Below are positions 1 through 10,576 of a DNA stretch of 64,000 nucleotides, one piece after another. Source of the DNA: JACCXG01 sp963750935. Its GTDB lineage: Bacteria; Acidobacteriota; Vicinamibacteria; Vicinamibacterales; 2-12-FULL-66-21. The translations under genes were made by a program, and so were the position numbers. The notes under the pieces were generated by a model. That model worked only from the letters and a program-made list of their open reading frames with translations, ran no database searches and was not told where the DNA came from. Position 1 is the stretch's first letter. Each line of letters starts with the position of its first letter. Location: the NCBI GenBank assembly GCA_963750935.1, contig CAVVSR010000019.1, forward strand, positions 62,001 to 126,000, read 5' to 3'.

Positions 1-2211
1 CCGCCACGTCCGCCCCCGCCCGCGGCCGGTCCGACGCCGGACGGGAAGATGATCACGTCGTACTTCGCCGAGAGATTGCCGGCGTCGAGGGCCTGCGGGA
101 ACACGACGTCGAACGGGAACTGGTACTGCTCGAGGATGAACCGCGTCCACCCCGACGGCATCGACCCGCCGTACTGATCGGCAAGCGCGATGCGCTGTTT
201 GCGCAGCGTCATCGCCTCGCCGGCGGGTTTCGCGCCAGCCTCGAAGCTGACCCCGAGATCGGCGGCGAGCTTGTCGACGAGGGCGCGCGTCGAGGCCTTG
301 GACGTGACGAAGAACGCGCCGGCCTGCGGCCCGGACGTCAGCCACGACACGTCTTCACCGGCCGCGAGCAGCCGATTGATGGCGAGGAACGCGTCGTTGG
401 CGGCATGGCTCAGCACGAAGCCGGCGCCGGCCGTGCCGGTCACCTTCCCGGGGGCCGGCTTCTGCAGCCCGGTGAGCTTCTCGAACGGCCCGTCGAAGCC
501 TTCCAGTACGCGATCGAACTTGACCCCCATCTGGTACGCGAGCGTCCATCCGGCGTTGTCGTACGGCCGGTTCGGCGCGCCGCCGGGATACGGGATGTCG
601 TCCGGATGATCCTGGGGCTCGAACATGTCGAGCACGTGCGGACGGAACGCCTGCGCGGCCTTCACCACATACGACCCGGCTGGATACTGCTTGCCGGCGG
701 CGCTGAACGCCGCGGTCGAGCGATGGACGGTGATCCCGGTCTTGATCAGCGCGTTGACGAACTTGGTCGCGGTCGGAAAATCCGGCTGATCCGCGGGCAT
801 GATGAAGCCGCGCGGATCCTTGAGCGCCGGATCGCGCAGCAGCCGGGTGAAGTCCTCGGCGGTGCCACCGCCGCCACCGCGGCCGCCACGCCCACCGCCG
901 GCGTCGGGCTCGTCGCCGCCGGGCGCATCGCCGCCCGCGCCGCCCCGTCCGCGTCCCGCCGGCGTCAGCGCGCGCTGCGCCGCGATGACGCGCCGCGGCG
1001 TCGGCGTCCAGCTGTCACGATTGCCGCGGGCGATCGAGTTCTTCCCCATCTGGTAGATGTTGAACAGGAAGTTCTCCTTGTTCCGCGACGCGATGTCGAA
1101 CACGGCGTAGTTGGCCGTCACCGAGTAGTCGATCGACTGCCGGAAATGCCACTCCTGCGGCTCGATCGGAAAGTGCAGGTTGGAGTCGGGCAGGTGCCGC
1201 TGCGGCAGGAACGGGATCCGCATCGGGGTCGGGTTGCCGATCGTCTCCGTCAGCAGGCCGACCATGTTGTGGAAATAGACCGTGGTGCGAAGCCCGCCGT
1301 TCCACCACGTCGAGTAGTTGGCGCCCCGCCGGCTGGTCACCCCCGGCTTGCCTTCCGCCGCGAACCGGCTGTGCATCGCCGCCGCCACCAGATCGAGCTG
1401 CGCCGGGACGAGCGGATCGAAGTTGTAGTTGAAAGGGTCGCGGAACGGCGGCGCGAACATCACGGTGCCGGCCGGACCGGTCTGGTGATGGTTGTACATG
1501 ATCTGCGGGAACCACTCGTGGTAGAGCACGCGGTTCATGTTCGTGCTCTCGGGCTGCGACGAGAGGTAGAAGTCGCGGTTGTTGTCGTGGCCGATGTACT
1601 TCTGGTACAGCCGCGGAATGCCCGGCCCGGTGCCGCGCTGCTGCGGGTTCGGGTTGCGCATGTACCAGCTCGACACCAGCTCCATGCCATCCGGGTTGGC
1701 GTGGACCGCCAGGATCACCAGGTCGTTGAGGAACCGCGTCGTCTCGGCGTCGTTCCGGCTCACCAGCTGATAGGTCGTTTCGATCAGCTGATGCGCGCCG
1801 AGCACCTCGGTCGCGTGCAGGCCGCCGTCGAACCAGACCACGCCCTTGCCCTCGCGGGCCAGCGCGCGCGCCTGCTCCTCGGTCAGCCCCTCCGCCGTCG
1901 CCAGCCGCCGCGCGATCTCCTTGTAGCGCTCGATGTTCTTGTGGTTCTGCGGCGACGTGATGATCGCCATGAGCTGTGGGCGTCCCTCGGCGGTCTTGCC
2001 GATCTCGACGACCTTCATGCGATCGGATTCCTTGTCCAGCTTGTGCCAGGTACTCGACGAACTGCGTGTAGGTCGCGAGCTGGTAGTCGTCGCCGATGGC
2101 GAAGCCAAAATGCTGCTTGGGAGAGGTGAGCGATTGCGCCTGCGCGATCGACGCGAGCGCAAGCACGAACCCGCACAACACGACACGGCTGCGCAGGAAA
2201 CGGATGGTCAT
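1..2211 (-). CDS. M14 zinc carboxypeptidase, secreted (3' end outside window; frameshift near 2050)
   Basis: Secreted metallocarboxypeptidase that would trim C-terminal residues from peptides in the periplasm or outside the cell. The start at 2211 follows a GGAGG ribosome site and opens with a signal peptide ending in AQAQ. The zinc-binding HxxE motif appears as GGLHATEV, with a further candidate histidine in NHHQTG. A Gly-rich linker lies near 850-950, and the gene runs off the left edge. The reading frame breaks near 2050: removing one C after the TAC codon restores a continuous M14 sequence (EYWHKLDKESDR). Both halves are well conserved, so the break is more likely a sequencing error than decay. 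The family is certain; the substrate is unknown. Confidence 0.85.
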
Positions 2212-2247
2212 GAACGGTCCTCCTCGGACGAAGGAGGTAACGATATC

Positions 2248-2304
2248 AAAAAAGAAAAGGGGTCCCGGAGGCCGCGACAATATCGTCGCGGAATCGGAAC
2301 CCCT
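2248..2304 (-). terminator. Intrinsic terminator of the prepilin gene
   Basis: On the minus strand an AGGGGT/ACCCCT outer stem encloses a CCGCGAC/GTCGCGG inner stem and is followed by an almost unbroken T tract (complement of 2248-2257). It lies between the prepilin stop at 2331 and the peptidase start at 2211, so it should end prepilin transcription and isolate the peptidase. Confidence 0.8.
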
Positions 2305-2330
2305 GCAATCCTGCGCGAATTCGCGCCGCG

Positions 2331-2882
2331 CTATTTGAGCGGCGCGCCGTCCGATGGCGCTCCGCCTTCGGGCATCACCAGGCCGAGCGTTGCGCTGTGC
2401 TCGTAGATGACGCCGTCCGCGTTGCTGCCGAAGAAGCGCGAGCTCGACGCCACGTCCAGCTGATCGGCCACGACCGCGTAGCCCGCGGCGGCCTCGCCGA
2501 TTGCCAGACCGTTGCACGACGCCGGCGCGCCCGGCAGCGGCGTACCCGCCATGCTGAAGTTGTAGCCGGACTTGACGAACGTCGGTCCGGTCGCGAGCTC
2601 CGGCGCCAGGAACGCGTCCAACGCGCCGGGCGGAATGCGCGCCAGCGGCCGGAACTCCGGAGAATAGAAACCCAGCCCGCACGTGATCGCGAAGCTGAGC
2701 TGCGCGCTGTTGATGACGCGGAGGGTACCGAGCGCCGAGGCGGACTGCGCCGCGCCGCGAGCCCGCATCACCCCGGGGATGGCGAACGTCGACAGCAGGC
2801 CGACCAGCGCCACCACGAAAAGCATATCGACCAGCGTGAAGCCCTTTTCAGATTTCACGCGAGCGGCTGTTGTTGCGTTCAT
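2331..2882 (-). CDS. Type IV pilin-like protein (prepilin)
   Basis: Prepilin of 183 residues. The start at 2882 is chosen because GAGGAAGG lies just upstream and because it places a short basic leader before the prepilin peptidase site, KSEKGFTLVD. A 20-residue hydrophobic helix follows the processed phenylalanine. The position after it that is Glu5 in major pilins is Asp here (FTLVD). The C-terminal domain has two cysteines that could form a disulfide. No other pilus genes lie nearby, so this could be a minor pilin, a pseudopilin or an orphan major pilin. It has its own terminator and is therefore probably transcribed alone. Call to family: confident. Role: open. Confidence 0.85.
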   Translation of the reverse strand: MNATTAARVKSEKGFTLVDMLFVVALVGLLSTFAIPGVMRARGAAQSASALGTLRVINSAQLSFAITCGLGFYSPEFRPLARIPPGALDAFLAPELATGPTFVKSGYNFSMAGTPLPGAPASCNGLAIGEAAAGYAVVADQLDVASSSRFFGSNADGVIYEHSATLGLVMPEGGAPSDGAPLK

Positions 2883-3031
2883 GACCTTCCTCACTTCGCG
2901 AGCGCCCTTCGCGGTGACCGACAAAATCTGGCACCTGCCAATTTTCGTCAGGCCGAAAAGTGGCGCCGGCCTGGTCTGCCGCGCAACCTTGGCCGGCACT
3001 AACTCCTGCAAGAGCTGGACGTTAGAGCTGA

Positions 3032-4944
3032 CTATCGGAGTCTGTTGACGGCGGACGCCCGGTAAATTGCAAGATGAGCACCACCGCCCCGGCCAGCGCC
3101 ACCCGCTGCCGCGACGACCCCGCTGCCGAACAGCAGAAGGCCCCCCGCGGCCCCCATCGTCACACGCTCGAGCAGCGTCAGCGGGCGACGGATCCAGCCA
3201 CCGAAGCCGGCGGCGATCGCCGCCGTGCCCGCCATCGCGAGCAGCACCATCGTCACGAGTTCGTCCGCGGACCCGCGCAGCAGCAGGGCGCGGCCATCTG
3301 CCCGGATCGTGAAGACGAGCGGCACCACGAAGGCGGGCAGCGTGTACTTCCAGGTCAGGATCATCGTGGTGAAGGGATTACCGCCGGTGAGCGCCGCCGC
3401 GGCAAACGGCGACAACGCCGTCGGCGGGCTGACCTCCGACAACACCGCGTAGTAGAAGATGAACATGTGCGCGGCGTAGTCCGGCACGCCTGCACTCACG
3501 AGCGCGGGCGCCACCATGACGGCGGCGATGATGTAGGACGCGGTGACCGGCACGGCGAGCCCGAGGATCCAGACGGCCAGCGCCGAATACAGCACCGTCA
3601 GCACCAGCGTGCCGCCGGCCAGCGCGACGATCAGCCCGGAGATCTTCAGACCGAGTCCGGTCAGCGTCACGACGCCGACCACGATGCCCGCGGTGGCGGT
3701 GGTCGCGGCGACGCCGAGAATGTCCCGCCCGCCCGATCGCAGCGCCATGACGAGGCGCGACGGCGTCATCGCCATGGCGGCCATGGCGGCATGTCGCGAC
3801 GCAGGAAGCTGAGCGCGACTGCGAGGAGCGTCGCCCAGAACACCGCCCTGAACGCCGACATCCCGAGCATCATGAAGACCGCGATCGCGACCAGCGACGT
3901 GAAGTGATAACTCGATCGCCACAGGGACTCGTCCGGCTTCGCTTCGGCAATCGGCGCGCGCTCCGGCGCGCCGACCGCCCCGGAGCGGGCCCGCCGGGAT
4001 TCCGCCTCGATCATCACGACGATCGAGAGGTAGTAGAGCACCGTCGGTACCGACGCCATCACCAGGACCTGCAGGTACGAAATGCGCAGGAACTCCGCGA
4101 TCAGGAACGCCGCGGCGCCAAGCGTCGGGGGTGATAGCAGCGCGCCGATGCCGGCGGCGGAGAGCATCGCGCCGGCGGCTTCCGGCGCATGACCGGCACG
4201 GCGCAGCAGCGGCCACGTGACTGAGCCGAGCATGACCGTGGTCGCGACGCCGCTGCCGGAGACCGTCCCGAGCAGGAACCCGGCGATCGTCACCGAGCGG
4301 CCCGCCGCCGCCAGGGACCGGCCGCTGATCGCCATCGCCCAGCGGATGAAGAACGCGCCGGCGCCGCTCAGTTCGAGGACGGCCCCGTAAATGGTGAACA
4401 GGATGATGTAGGTCGCGGCCACGTCGAGCGGCACGCCGAACATCCCCTCGAGCGACATGTAGAGGGCGCCGACGAGACGATCCGCGCCGTAGCCGCGGTG
4501 CGCGATCAGCGACAGCCCGATACGATCGAAGACCGGCCCCAGCCAGGCATACGCGAGGAACGCGATCGCCGTCACCGGCAGGATCGGCCCCACCGTCCGC
4601 CGGGTCGCTTCCAGCACGATGGCGATCGTCGTGATGCCGAGCACCAGATCGATCGCGGCCGGCTCGGCGGCGCGGCGGACGAACAGCTCGAAGTCCGCAA
4701 TCGGCCACGCCAGCGCGACGACCGCCGCCGCGATCAGCAGCCAGTCAACCGTCGTCGGCCGGGTCGCCCTCGAGCGAATCGAGCCCGGATACAGCAGGAA
4801 CGTCAGGACGAGCGCGAGCAGCAGGAAGCTGACGCGGTAGACCTGCGGTTGAACGATGAAGAGGACCCAGTAGAGCGAGTACGCGGCGAGGGCGACGGAC
4901 AGGATCGAGGCGAGACGCCCGTACCATCCGGCGAGCGGGCGCAT
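3032..4944 (-). CDS. TRAP transporter fused permease, TAXI type (frameshift near 3780)
   Basis: Fused small and large membrane subunits of a TRAP transporter, which imports organic acids using an ion gradient and a periplasmic receptor. The predicted product is about 637 residues, the usual length for the fused TAXI-type permease, with many hydrophobic segments and the conserved glycine/serine-rich stretch GTVSGSGVATTV. Translation is continuous from 4944 to about 3790 (ending RRDMPPWPPW) and continues in another frame from MTPSRLVMAL to 3032, so a single-base indel lies in the repetitive CCATGGCGG stretch. It begins 23 bases after the receptor stop, so the two are co-transcribed. The substrate cannot be read from sequence. 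Confidence 0.85.
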
Positions 4945-4967
4945 CGCGGATGGAGAGCCATCCGCGG

Positions 4968-5970
4968 CTACGGCTTCCACACGCCTTTCTCTCGATAGAA
5001 GCGGATGGCTCCCGCATGATACGGGGCCGGCGAGCCGACGGCCGCCGTCTCGAGCGTCAGGTTCCTGGCTTCCGGGTGAATCGAGGCGAGCACGTCCTTC
5101 TTCTCGAACATCAGCCGGGTGATGTCGTAGGCCAGCTGCTCGTCCATCGACTGGTGCACCACCAGCACGTTCGAGGACGCCACCATCGACGCCGCGCCCT
5201 CCATGCCCCGATACGCGCCCGCCGCCGCGTCGCGGCTGGTGTAAACGGCGCCGAACTCCTTGATCGAGCGCCGGCACGAGATGTCCCGTCGGCACCATCC
5301 GGAGCGAGATGCCGGGCGTGTGGGCGAGATCCTGCACGGCCGGCGTGGGAATGCCTCCGCCCCAGAAGAACGCGTCGACCTTGCCGTCCTTCAGGGCTTC
5401 GACCGATTCCGAGACGCCGAGGCCCTGCCGGCGAAGGTCGCGGTCGGGATCCAGGCCGACGGCCCGCAGCAGCCGCAACGCCAGCACCTCGGTGCCGCTG
5501 CCCGGCGATCCGGTAGAGACGACGGTGCCTCGCAGATCCTCGAGCGCCCTGACTCGCGACGACTGCAGCGTCACGACGTGCATGTAGTTGTCGTAGAGGA
5601 CCGCGAGGCTCGCCACCGGCACCGCGCCCGATGCCTGAAACGCGCCGCGTCCCCGCACCGCGTCGTCCAGGGTGTCGGCGAAGGTGAAGGCGATGTCGGC
5701 GCGCTGGTCGCGGATCAGCTTGAGGTTGTCCACGGACGCGGCCGTGACTTCGGCCGTGGCGCGAACGCTTGACAGGTTCTCGTTGAGGATCTTGGCGATG
5801 CCGCCGCCGTACGGATAGTAGACGCCGCCGGTGCCACCGGTGGCAATGGAGACGAATCGCCGCGGCGCGTCCGTGCCCCCCGCAGAGAAGCCGCAGCCGC
5901 CCGCGCCGCCGCCGTTGGAGCAGGCGACCGCCGCGCAGATCGCGATCGACGAAATCAGGCGCCTGAACAT
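4968..5970 (-). CDS. TAXI-family TRAP transporter solute receptor, lipoprotein (frameshift near 5265)
   Basis: Substrate-binding receptor partner of the downstream fused TRAP permease. The N-terminus carries a signal with a lipobox-like AVAC (Cys17), then a Gly/Ser linker, suggesting a membrane-anchored lipoprotein. The TAXI signature appears as the IATGGTGGVYYPYGG stretch, and the binding region runs through GSPGSGTEVLALRLL and DAFFWGGGIPTPAV. The frame is lost at 5265: deleting one base after the CTC codon gives PALIKEFGAVYTSRD and restores the reading frame to the stop at 4968. ettA ends 34 bases upstream on the same strand. The interruption is probably technical. Confidence 0.85.
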
Positions 5971-6004
5971 GCGGTCTCCGGCCAGACGCTCGCCAGCTGT
6001 CCGG

Positions 6005-7675
6005 CTATCGCGTCAGCTTCCTGAACTTGATCCGGTGCGGCTGATCGGCGTCCGCGCCGAGCCGTCTCTTGCGATCGGCCTCGTAGTCCTGGTAGTTGCC
6101 CTGGAACCACACCACCTTGCTGTCCCCCTCGAAGGCGAGGATGTGCGTGGCGATCCGGTCGAGGAACCACCGATCGTGGCTGATCACGACCGCGCAGCCG
6201 GCGAACGACAGCAGGCCCTCTTCGAGCGCCCGAAGCGTGTCGACGTCGAGATCGTTGGTCGGCTCGTCGAGGAGCAGGAGGTTGGAGCCCCCCTTCAACA
6301 GCTTGGCGAGATGCACACGGTTCCGCTCGCCGCCCGACAGCGCGCTCACCTTGCGCTGCTGGTCGCGCCCCTTGAAGTTGAACCACGACACGTACGCGCG
6401 TGACGCCACGGCGCGCTTGCCGAGCTCCACTTCGTCGGCGCCGTCGGTGATCTCTTCCCAGACCGACTTCTCGGGCGACAGCTCTCGCGACTGGCCGACG
6501 TAGCCGATCTTCACCGTCTCGCCGATCCGCAGCGTCCCGGCGTCGGGCTGCTCCTGGCCGGTGATCATCCGGAACAGCGTGGTCTTGCCGGCGCCGTTCG
6601 GTCCGATCACGCCGACGATGCCGCCGCGCGGGAGGGTGAACTCCATGTCCTCCATCAGCAGCAGGTCGCCGTACGCCTTGCGCACGCCGCGCGCCTCGAC
6701 CACGATGTCGCCGAGCCGCGGTCCCGGCGGAATGTAGATCTCGACCTGCTCGATCTTCTGCGACGCTTCTTCCTTGAGCAGATCCTCGTAGGCGTTCAGG
6801 CGCGCCTTGCCCTTGGCCTGGCGGGCGCGCGGCGACATCCGGATCCAGTCGAGCTCACGCTCGAGCGTCCGCTGGCGCTTCGACTCCGCCTTTTCCTCCT
6901 GGGCCAGGCGCTGCTGCTTCTGATCGAGCCAGGACGAGTAGTTGCCTTCCCACGGAATGCCCGAGCCGCGATCGAGCTCGAGGATCCAGCCGGCGACGTT
7001 GTCGAGGAAATAGCGATCGTGCGTGACTGCGACCACGGTACCGGGGTAGTCCTTGAGGAACCGTTCGAGCCACGCCACCGACTCGGCGTCGAGGTGGTTC
7101 GTCGGTTCGTCCAGCAGCAGCAGATCCGGCGATCGCAGCAGCAACCGGCACAGCGCGACGCGGCGCCGCTCGCCGCCCGACAGCTTGGTGACGTCCGCGT
7201 CAGGGGGCGGGCACCGCAGCGCGTCCATCGCCAGTTCCAGGCGCGAATCGAGATCCCATCCGTTCGCGGCCTCGATCCGATCCTGGACCTTGCCCTGTTC
7301 CTCGAGGACCTTGTCCATCTCCTCGGGTGACAGCTCTTCGCCGAACTTCGCGTTGATCTCGTCGTAGCGGGTGAGCAGGGCCCGAACGTCGGCGACGCCT
7401 TCCTCGACGTTGCCGAGCACGGTCTTGGTGGCATCCAGGCGAGGTTCCTGCTGCAGGAAGCCAATGGTGATGCCCGCCGCCGGAAAGGCCTCGCCGAGGA
7501 AGTTCTGCTCCTCCCCCGCCATGATCTTCAGCAGCGTGCTCTTGCCTGCGCCGTTCAAACCGAGCACGCCAATCTTCGCGCCCGGGAGAAATGAGAGCCA
7601 GATGTCCTTGAGGACGACGTGGTCGGGCTGGTGAACCTTGCCCAACCCCTTCATTGTGTAGATGTACTGAGCCAT
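6005..7675 (-). CDS. ettA: Energy-dependent translational throttle protein EttA (ABC-F ATPase)
   Basis: ABC-F ATPase of 556 residues, almost exactly the length of E. coli EttA (555). EttA binds the ribosomal E site and gates the first peptide bond according to the ATP/ADP ratio. Two nucleotide-binding domains are visible, with Walker A motifs GLNGAGKST and GPNGAGKTT, two LSGGE signatures and two LLLLDEPTN Walker B motifs. They are joined by the basic linker SPRARQAKGKARL typical of EttA. The chosen start (MAQYIYTM) matches the family N-terminus; an ATG four codons upstream is possible. It is a cytoplasmic soluble protein with no membrane segment. Confidence 0.95.
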   Translation of the reverse strand: MAQYIYTMKGLGKVHQPDHVVLKDIWLSFLPGAKIGVLGLNGAGKSTLLKIMAGEEQNFLGEAFPAAGITIGFLQQEPRLDATKTVLGNVEEGVADVRALLTRYDEINAKFGEELSPEEMDKVLEEQGKVQDRIEAANGWDLDSRLELAMDALRCPPPDADVTKLSGGERRRVALCRLLLRSPDLLLLDEPTNHLDAESVAWLERFLKDYPGTVVAVTHDRYFLDNVAGWILELDRGSGIPWEGNYSSWLDQKQQRLAQEEKAESKRQRTLERELDWIRMSPRARQAKGKARLNAYEDLLKEEASQKIEQVEIYIPPGPRLGDIVVEARGVRKAYGDLLLMEDMEFTLPRGGIVGVIGPNGAGKTTLFRMITGQEQPDAGTLRIGETVKIGYVGQSRELSPEKSVWEEITDGADEVELGKRAVASRAYVSWFNFKGRDQQRKVSALSGGERNRVHLAKLLKGGSNLLLLDEPTNDLDVDTLRALEEGLLSFAGCAVVISHDRWFLDRIATHILAFEGDSKVVWFQGNYQDYEADRKRRLGADADQPHRIKFRKLTR

Positions 7676-7726
7676 GGAAAGGGTCATTGTACCCGGAGGT
7701 CCGGGCTGTATCCATGGCGGGCGGAT

Positions 7727-7806
7727 AACTCCCAACCTCCAACTCCCAACCCCCAAGGCGATCACTCTCGCTCTTTTTGGGAGTTGGGAATTGGGAATTG
7801 GGAGTT
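7727..7806. repeat. Inverted pair of heptamer arrays
   Basis: Two arms of four 7-base words each. The left arm (7727-7754) reads AACTCCC, AACCTCC, AACTCCC, AACCCCC. The right arm (7779-7806) reads GGGAGTT, GGGAATT, GGGAATT, GGGAGTT. The arms are imperfect reverse complements separated by 24 bases, so a long hairpin is possible. The element sits between the Oar-like receptor stop (7826) and the ettA start (7675) and may also serve as a terminator. Confidence 0.85.
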
Positions 7807-7825
7807 ATCAGCTGCGCTGCGGCTA

Positions 7826-10553
7826 TTAGAAGCTGACGTTCATGTTGAACGTCAGGCGGCGGTAGCCGTTTGCCTGCGTCGGCTGCAGGAAGAACGGGGA
7901 CGTCATGACGCCGCTGAAGCCGGAATACGAGGCCTGGTTGAACAGGTTGTTGATGTTCACCGAGACGTTCAGCCGATAGCGCGGCATGGTCTGCGAGGCC
8001 GTCGGGTTCACGGTCAGGCCGGCGGGTGAGCCCATGATCTGCACGCCGCCGCCGGACGTGACCTGCTTCTTGCCCAGCGTGAACTGGTAGCCGAAGTTCG
8101 CCGACGAGTTGTAGTTGGCGACGGTCCTCGCCGAGTTGCGGCCGACGCCGGCGGGACGATCGTTGAAGATGAGGTCGCCGTTGTCGTCGAGGCCGGTGCG
8201 AATCGTCAGCGGCGGCGCGGACGACGCGTTGAACGAGACCCGAGCGGTCAGGTTTCGAAGCGCCGTGCTGGTGATCGCGACGAAGCCGTTGTGCCGGCGA
8301 TCGAAGGCCGACGGGCCCCACTCGTCCGCGAGAACGGTGGTCGCCGGAATGGCCCACGCCCCATCCGTGTTGTCCCAGTTCCGTCCGAAGTTGTAGAAGC
8401 CGGAGATCGAGAGGCCGCGGCGCCAGACGAAACGCGGGCCGGTGGCCGCAGGCCCGCCGCCGGGCCCGCTGAACATCATGACGCCGCCGCCCGGCATGGC
8501 AATCGTCTGGGGACCGCCCGGCCCTGGCGCGCCACCCGACATCGGCGCCAGGTTGATGTTGACCGAGGCGTTGACCGTGTGCTGCCTGCCGAGGCCGTCC
8601 GGCGAGGCCATCACGACGTTCGCGAACTCCGGAGTCGGCCGGATGCCGTTCACCGGAGCGTTGAGGTTCCGGCCGACCAGCAGGTCGTAACGGTAGCCGT
8701 AGCTGTAGAGGACGTTGGCGTTGACGCGCCGCGAGATCGTCTGCGCGACGCCGGCACTCAGCCGCTGCGAGTACGCCATGTTCCGGTCCTCGGCCAGCAG
8801 GTAGCGGTTGGTGGCCGGCGACGAGCCCGCCGAGCCGGGATCCGGGAACGAGGGGTCGATGATGTTCAGCTCGCGCTGGCGGAACCCGTCAAGCTGCAGC
8901 GTCTGCTGGTAGGTGCCGGTCGGCAGCCAGTCGTAGAACATGCCCCAGCTGCCCCGCAGCGTCGTCTTCCCGCTCTTGAACGGAGCCCAGGTGAAGCCGA
9001 CGCGCGGCGCCAGGTTGAGGGCGTCGGGCACGTGCGTCTGCGCCTCGTAGCGCACGCCGCCGGTCACCGTCAGCCCTTTGCGCACCTTGATGTCGTCCTG
9101 GATGTAGATGCCGCCCTGGACGTTCGAGTAGTTGACGTTGGGATCGCCGAGCCGGCGGCTGTAGCTGCGCGGCCGGCCGGCTTCGAACGCCTCGAGGCTC
9201 TCGAACACGTAGGTGCCCAGGTAGTTGTTCTCCGCGTTGGTCCGGTATCGATTCGCCTGCAGCTCGATGCCGGTCCGCACCGAGTGAATGCCGCGCACGT
9301 AGTCGAGGTCGGCGTTGAGCCAGTAGGTCCGGGTATGGGTGCCGCCGCGGCGCTGCGCGCCGCCGCTCGTGAACGCATCGTTCACGACAAAGGTGGGCGT
9401 TTCGACCGCTGACTGCGACTCCGAGTCGTTGCCGGTGATCGAGAGCCGGGTATTCAACACGAAGCGACGCCCGATCGGACCGTTCTGCTGGAGAAAGAGA
9501 CCAAACGAGCTGTCGTCCGACCCGTAGGCGCGTTCGACCAGGTTGTAGTCCCCGACGCCCATGTTGTTCCGCTTGAAATTCGAGCCGTTGAAGTTGAGGC
9601 GCAGCACCTGGTCCTTGGTCAGCGCGTAGTCGAACCCGCCCGAATAGAACGCGTTGTCCGAGGGGCTGCGGAGCGGCAGGTTGCCAATGAGCTGCGTGCT
9701 GGGGAGCGCGGCGTACTGCACCGGCGTCGTGTAGCCGTCCTGGCCGTTGAAGTTCAGACTGGAACGACGCGCGCTCGTTGATCAGCGTGCCGTTGAGATT
9801 GATGCCGTACATCAGGTTCTGGGCCGGCCCGCGCTGGCCGACGAGCGGATTGACGCCGTCGGTGGCGCTGTCGTAAAAGCCCATGCGCACCTGGCCGCGC
9901 ACCGGACCGATGCCGGGCTGCGTGAGGATCTCGATGCGCAGTTCGCCGGCGAAGTGGACCTCGGGCGCGAACTGGTCGCGGGTCACCCGAATCGACTTGA
10001 TCATCGCCTTCGCGGGAAGGTCGCGCCCCTCGAAGCTGTCGACCAGGATCTTGGCCTCGGGCCCGGCGATGTCCATCAGCTGCCGGCGGAGCTCGTCCGG
10101 ATCGTCGGAGAGCGCTTCGATCTGCTCACGCGTCAGCACCGTCCCGAACGTGATGTTGTCGCGATCGGACGCCGCCGACTGGCGATCGCGCTGGACCGTG
10201 ACTTCGTCCTGCTGACGTTCGAGCGGCAGGATCAGGACCTGGCGGTTCTCGCCGGCGCGGAGTCGAATCTCCGGCAGTCCCCTCCTCTGGAAGCCCGCGA
10301 ACTCCGCTTCGATCGCGTAGCGGCCCGGCATCAGGTTCTCGAACCTGGCCTGTCCCTGCGGACCGGCGGTGGCCGGTTCGATCTTGGCCCCCTTGTTCGC
10401 CGGATCGATGCCGGCCAGCGTCACGGTCGCGCCCGCGAGCACCCCGCGCGTCTCGTCCGTCACCGTCACGGTCAACGTCGCATTACGGTCCGTCTGTGCG
10501 AACACGTCGGCGGCCGACAGCACGGCCAGACAGCAGATCACGAGAGCACGCAT
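7826..10553 (-). CDS. Oar-like TonB-dependent outer membrane receptor (frameshift near 9757)
   Basis: Outer-membrane beta-barrel receptor of about 908 residues. After a signal peptide (ending VFAQ) there is a carboxypeptidase-regulatory-like beta sandwich (about residues 25-105), then a plug region, then a long barrel rich in alternating aromatic residues that ends in NMNVSF, with a C-terminal Phe as expected for BAM recognition. The start at 10553 is preferred because AGGAGAAG lies five bases upstream. The frame breaks near 9757: one extra base after the CAG codon separates NERASFQS from NFNGQDGYTTP. It starts 24 bases after the LolA-like gene, as an apparent operon. Ligand unknown; such proteins are numerous in Acidobacteriota. 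Confidence 0.85.
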
Positions 10554-10576
10554 GGTCTTCTCCTGGATGCCGCGCA

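Noticed and set aside
405..2129. A 574-codon open frame opposite the M14 peptidase
   Set aside because: No recognisable motif and typical shadow composition; the M14 frame on the other strand explains the region.
2883..3031. Riboswitch (cyclic-di-GMP type) before the prepilin
   Set aside because: No match to the GEMM core was visible. A short TGGCA-GG-TGCCA repeat is present, but that is not enough.
7727..7806. Insertion sequence ends
   Set aside because: No transposase gene and no target duplication; the arms are short tandem words.
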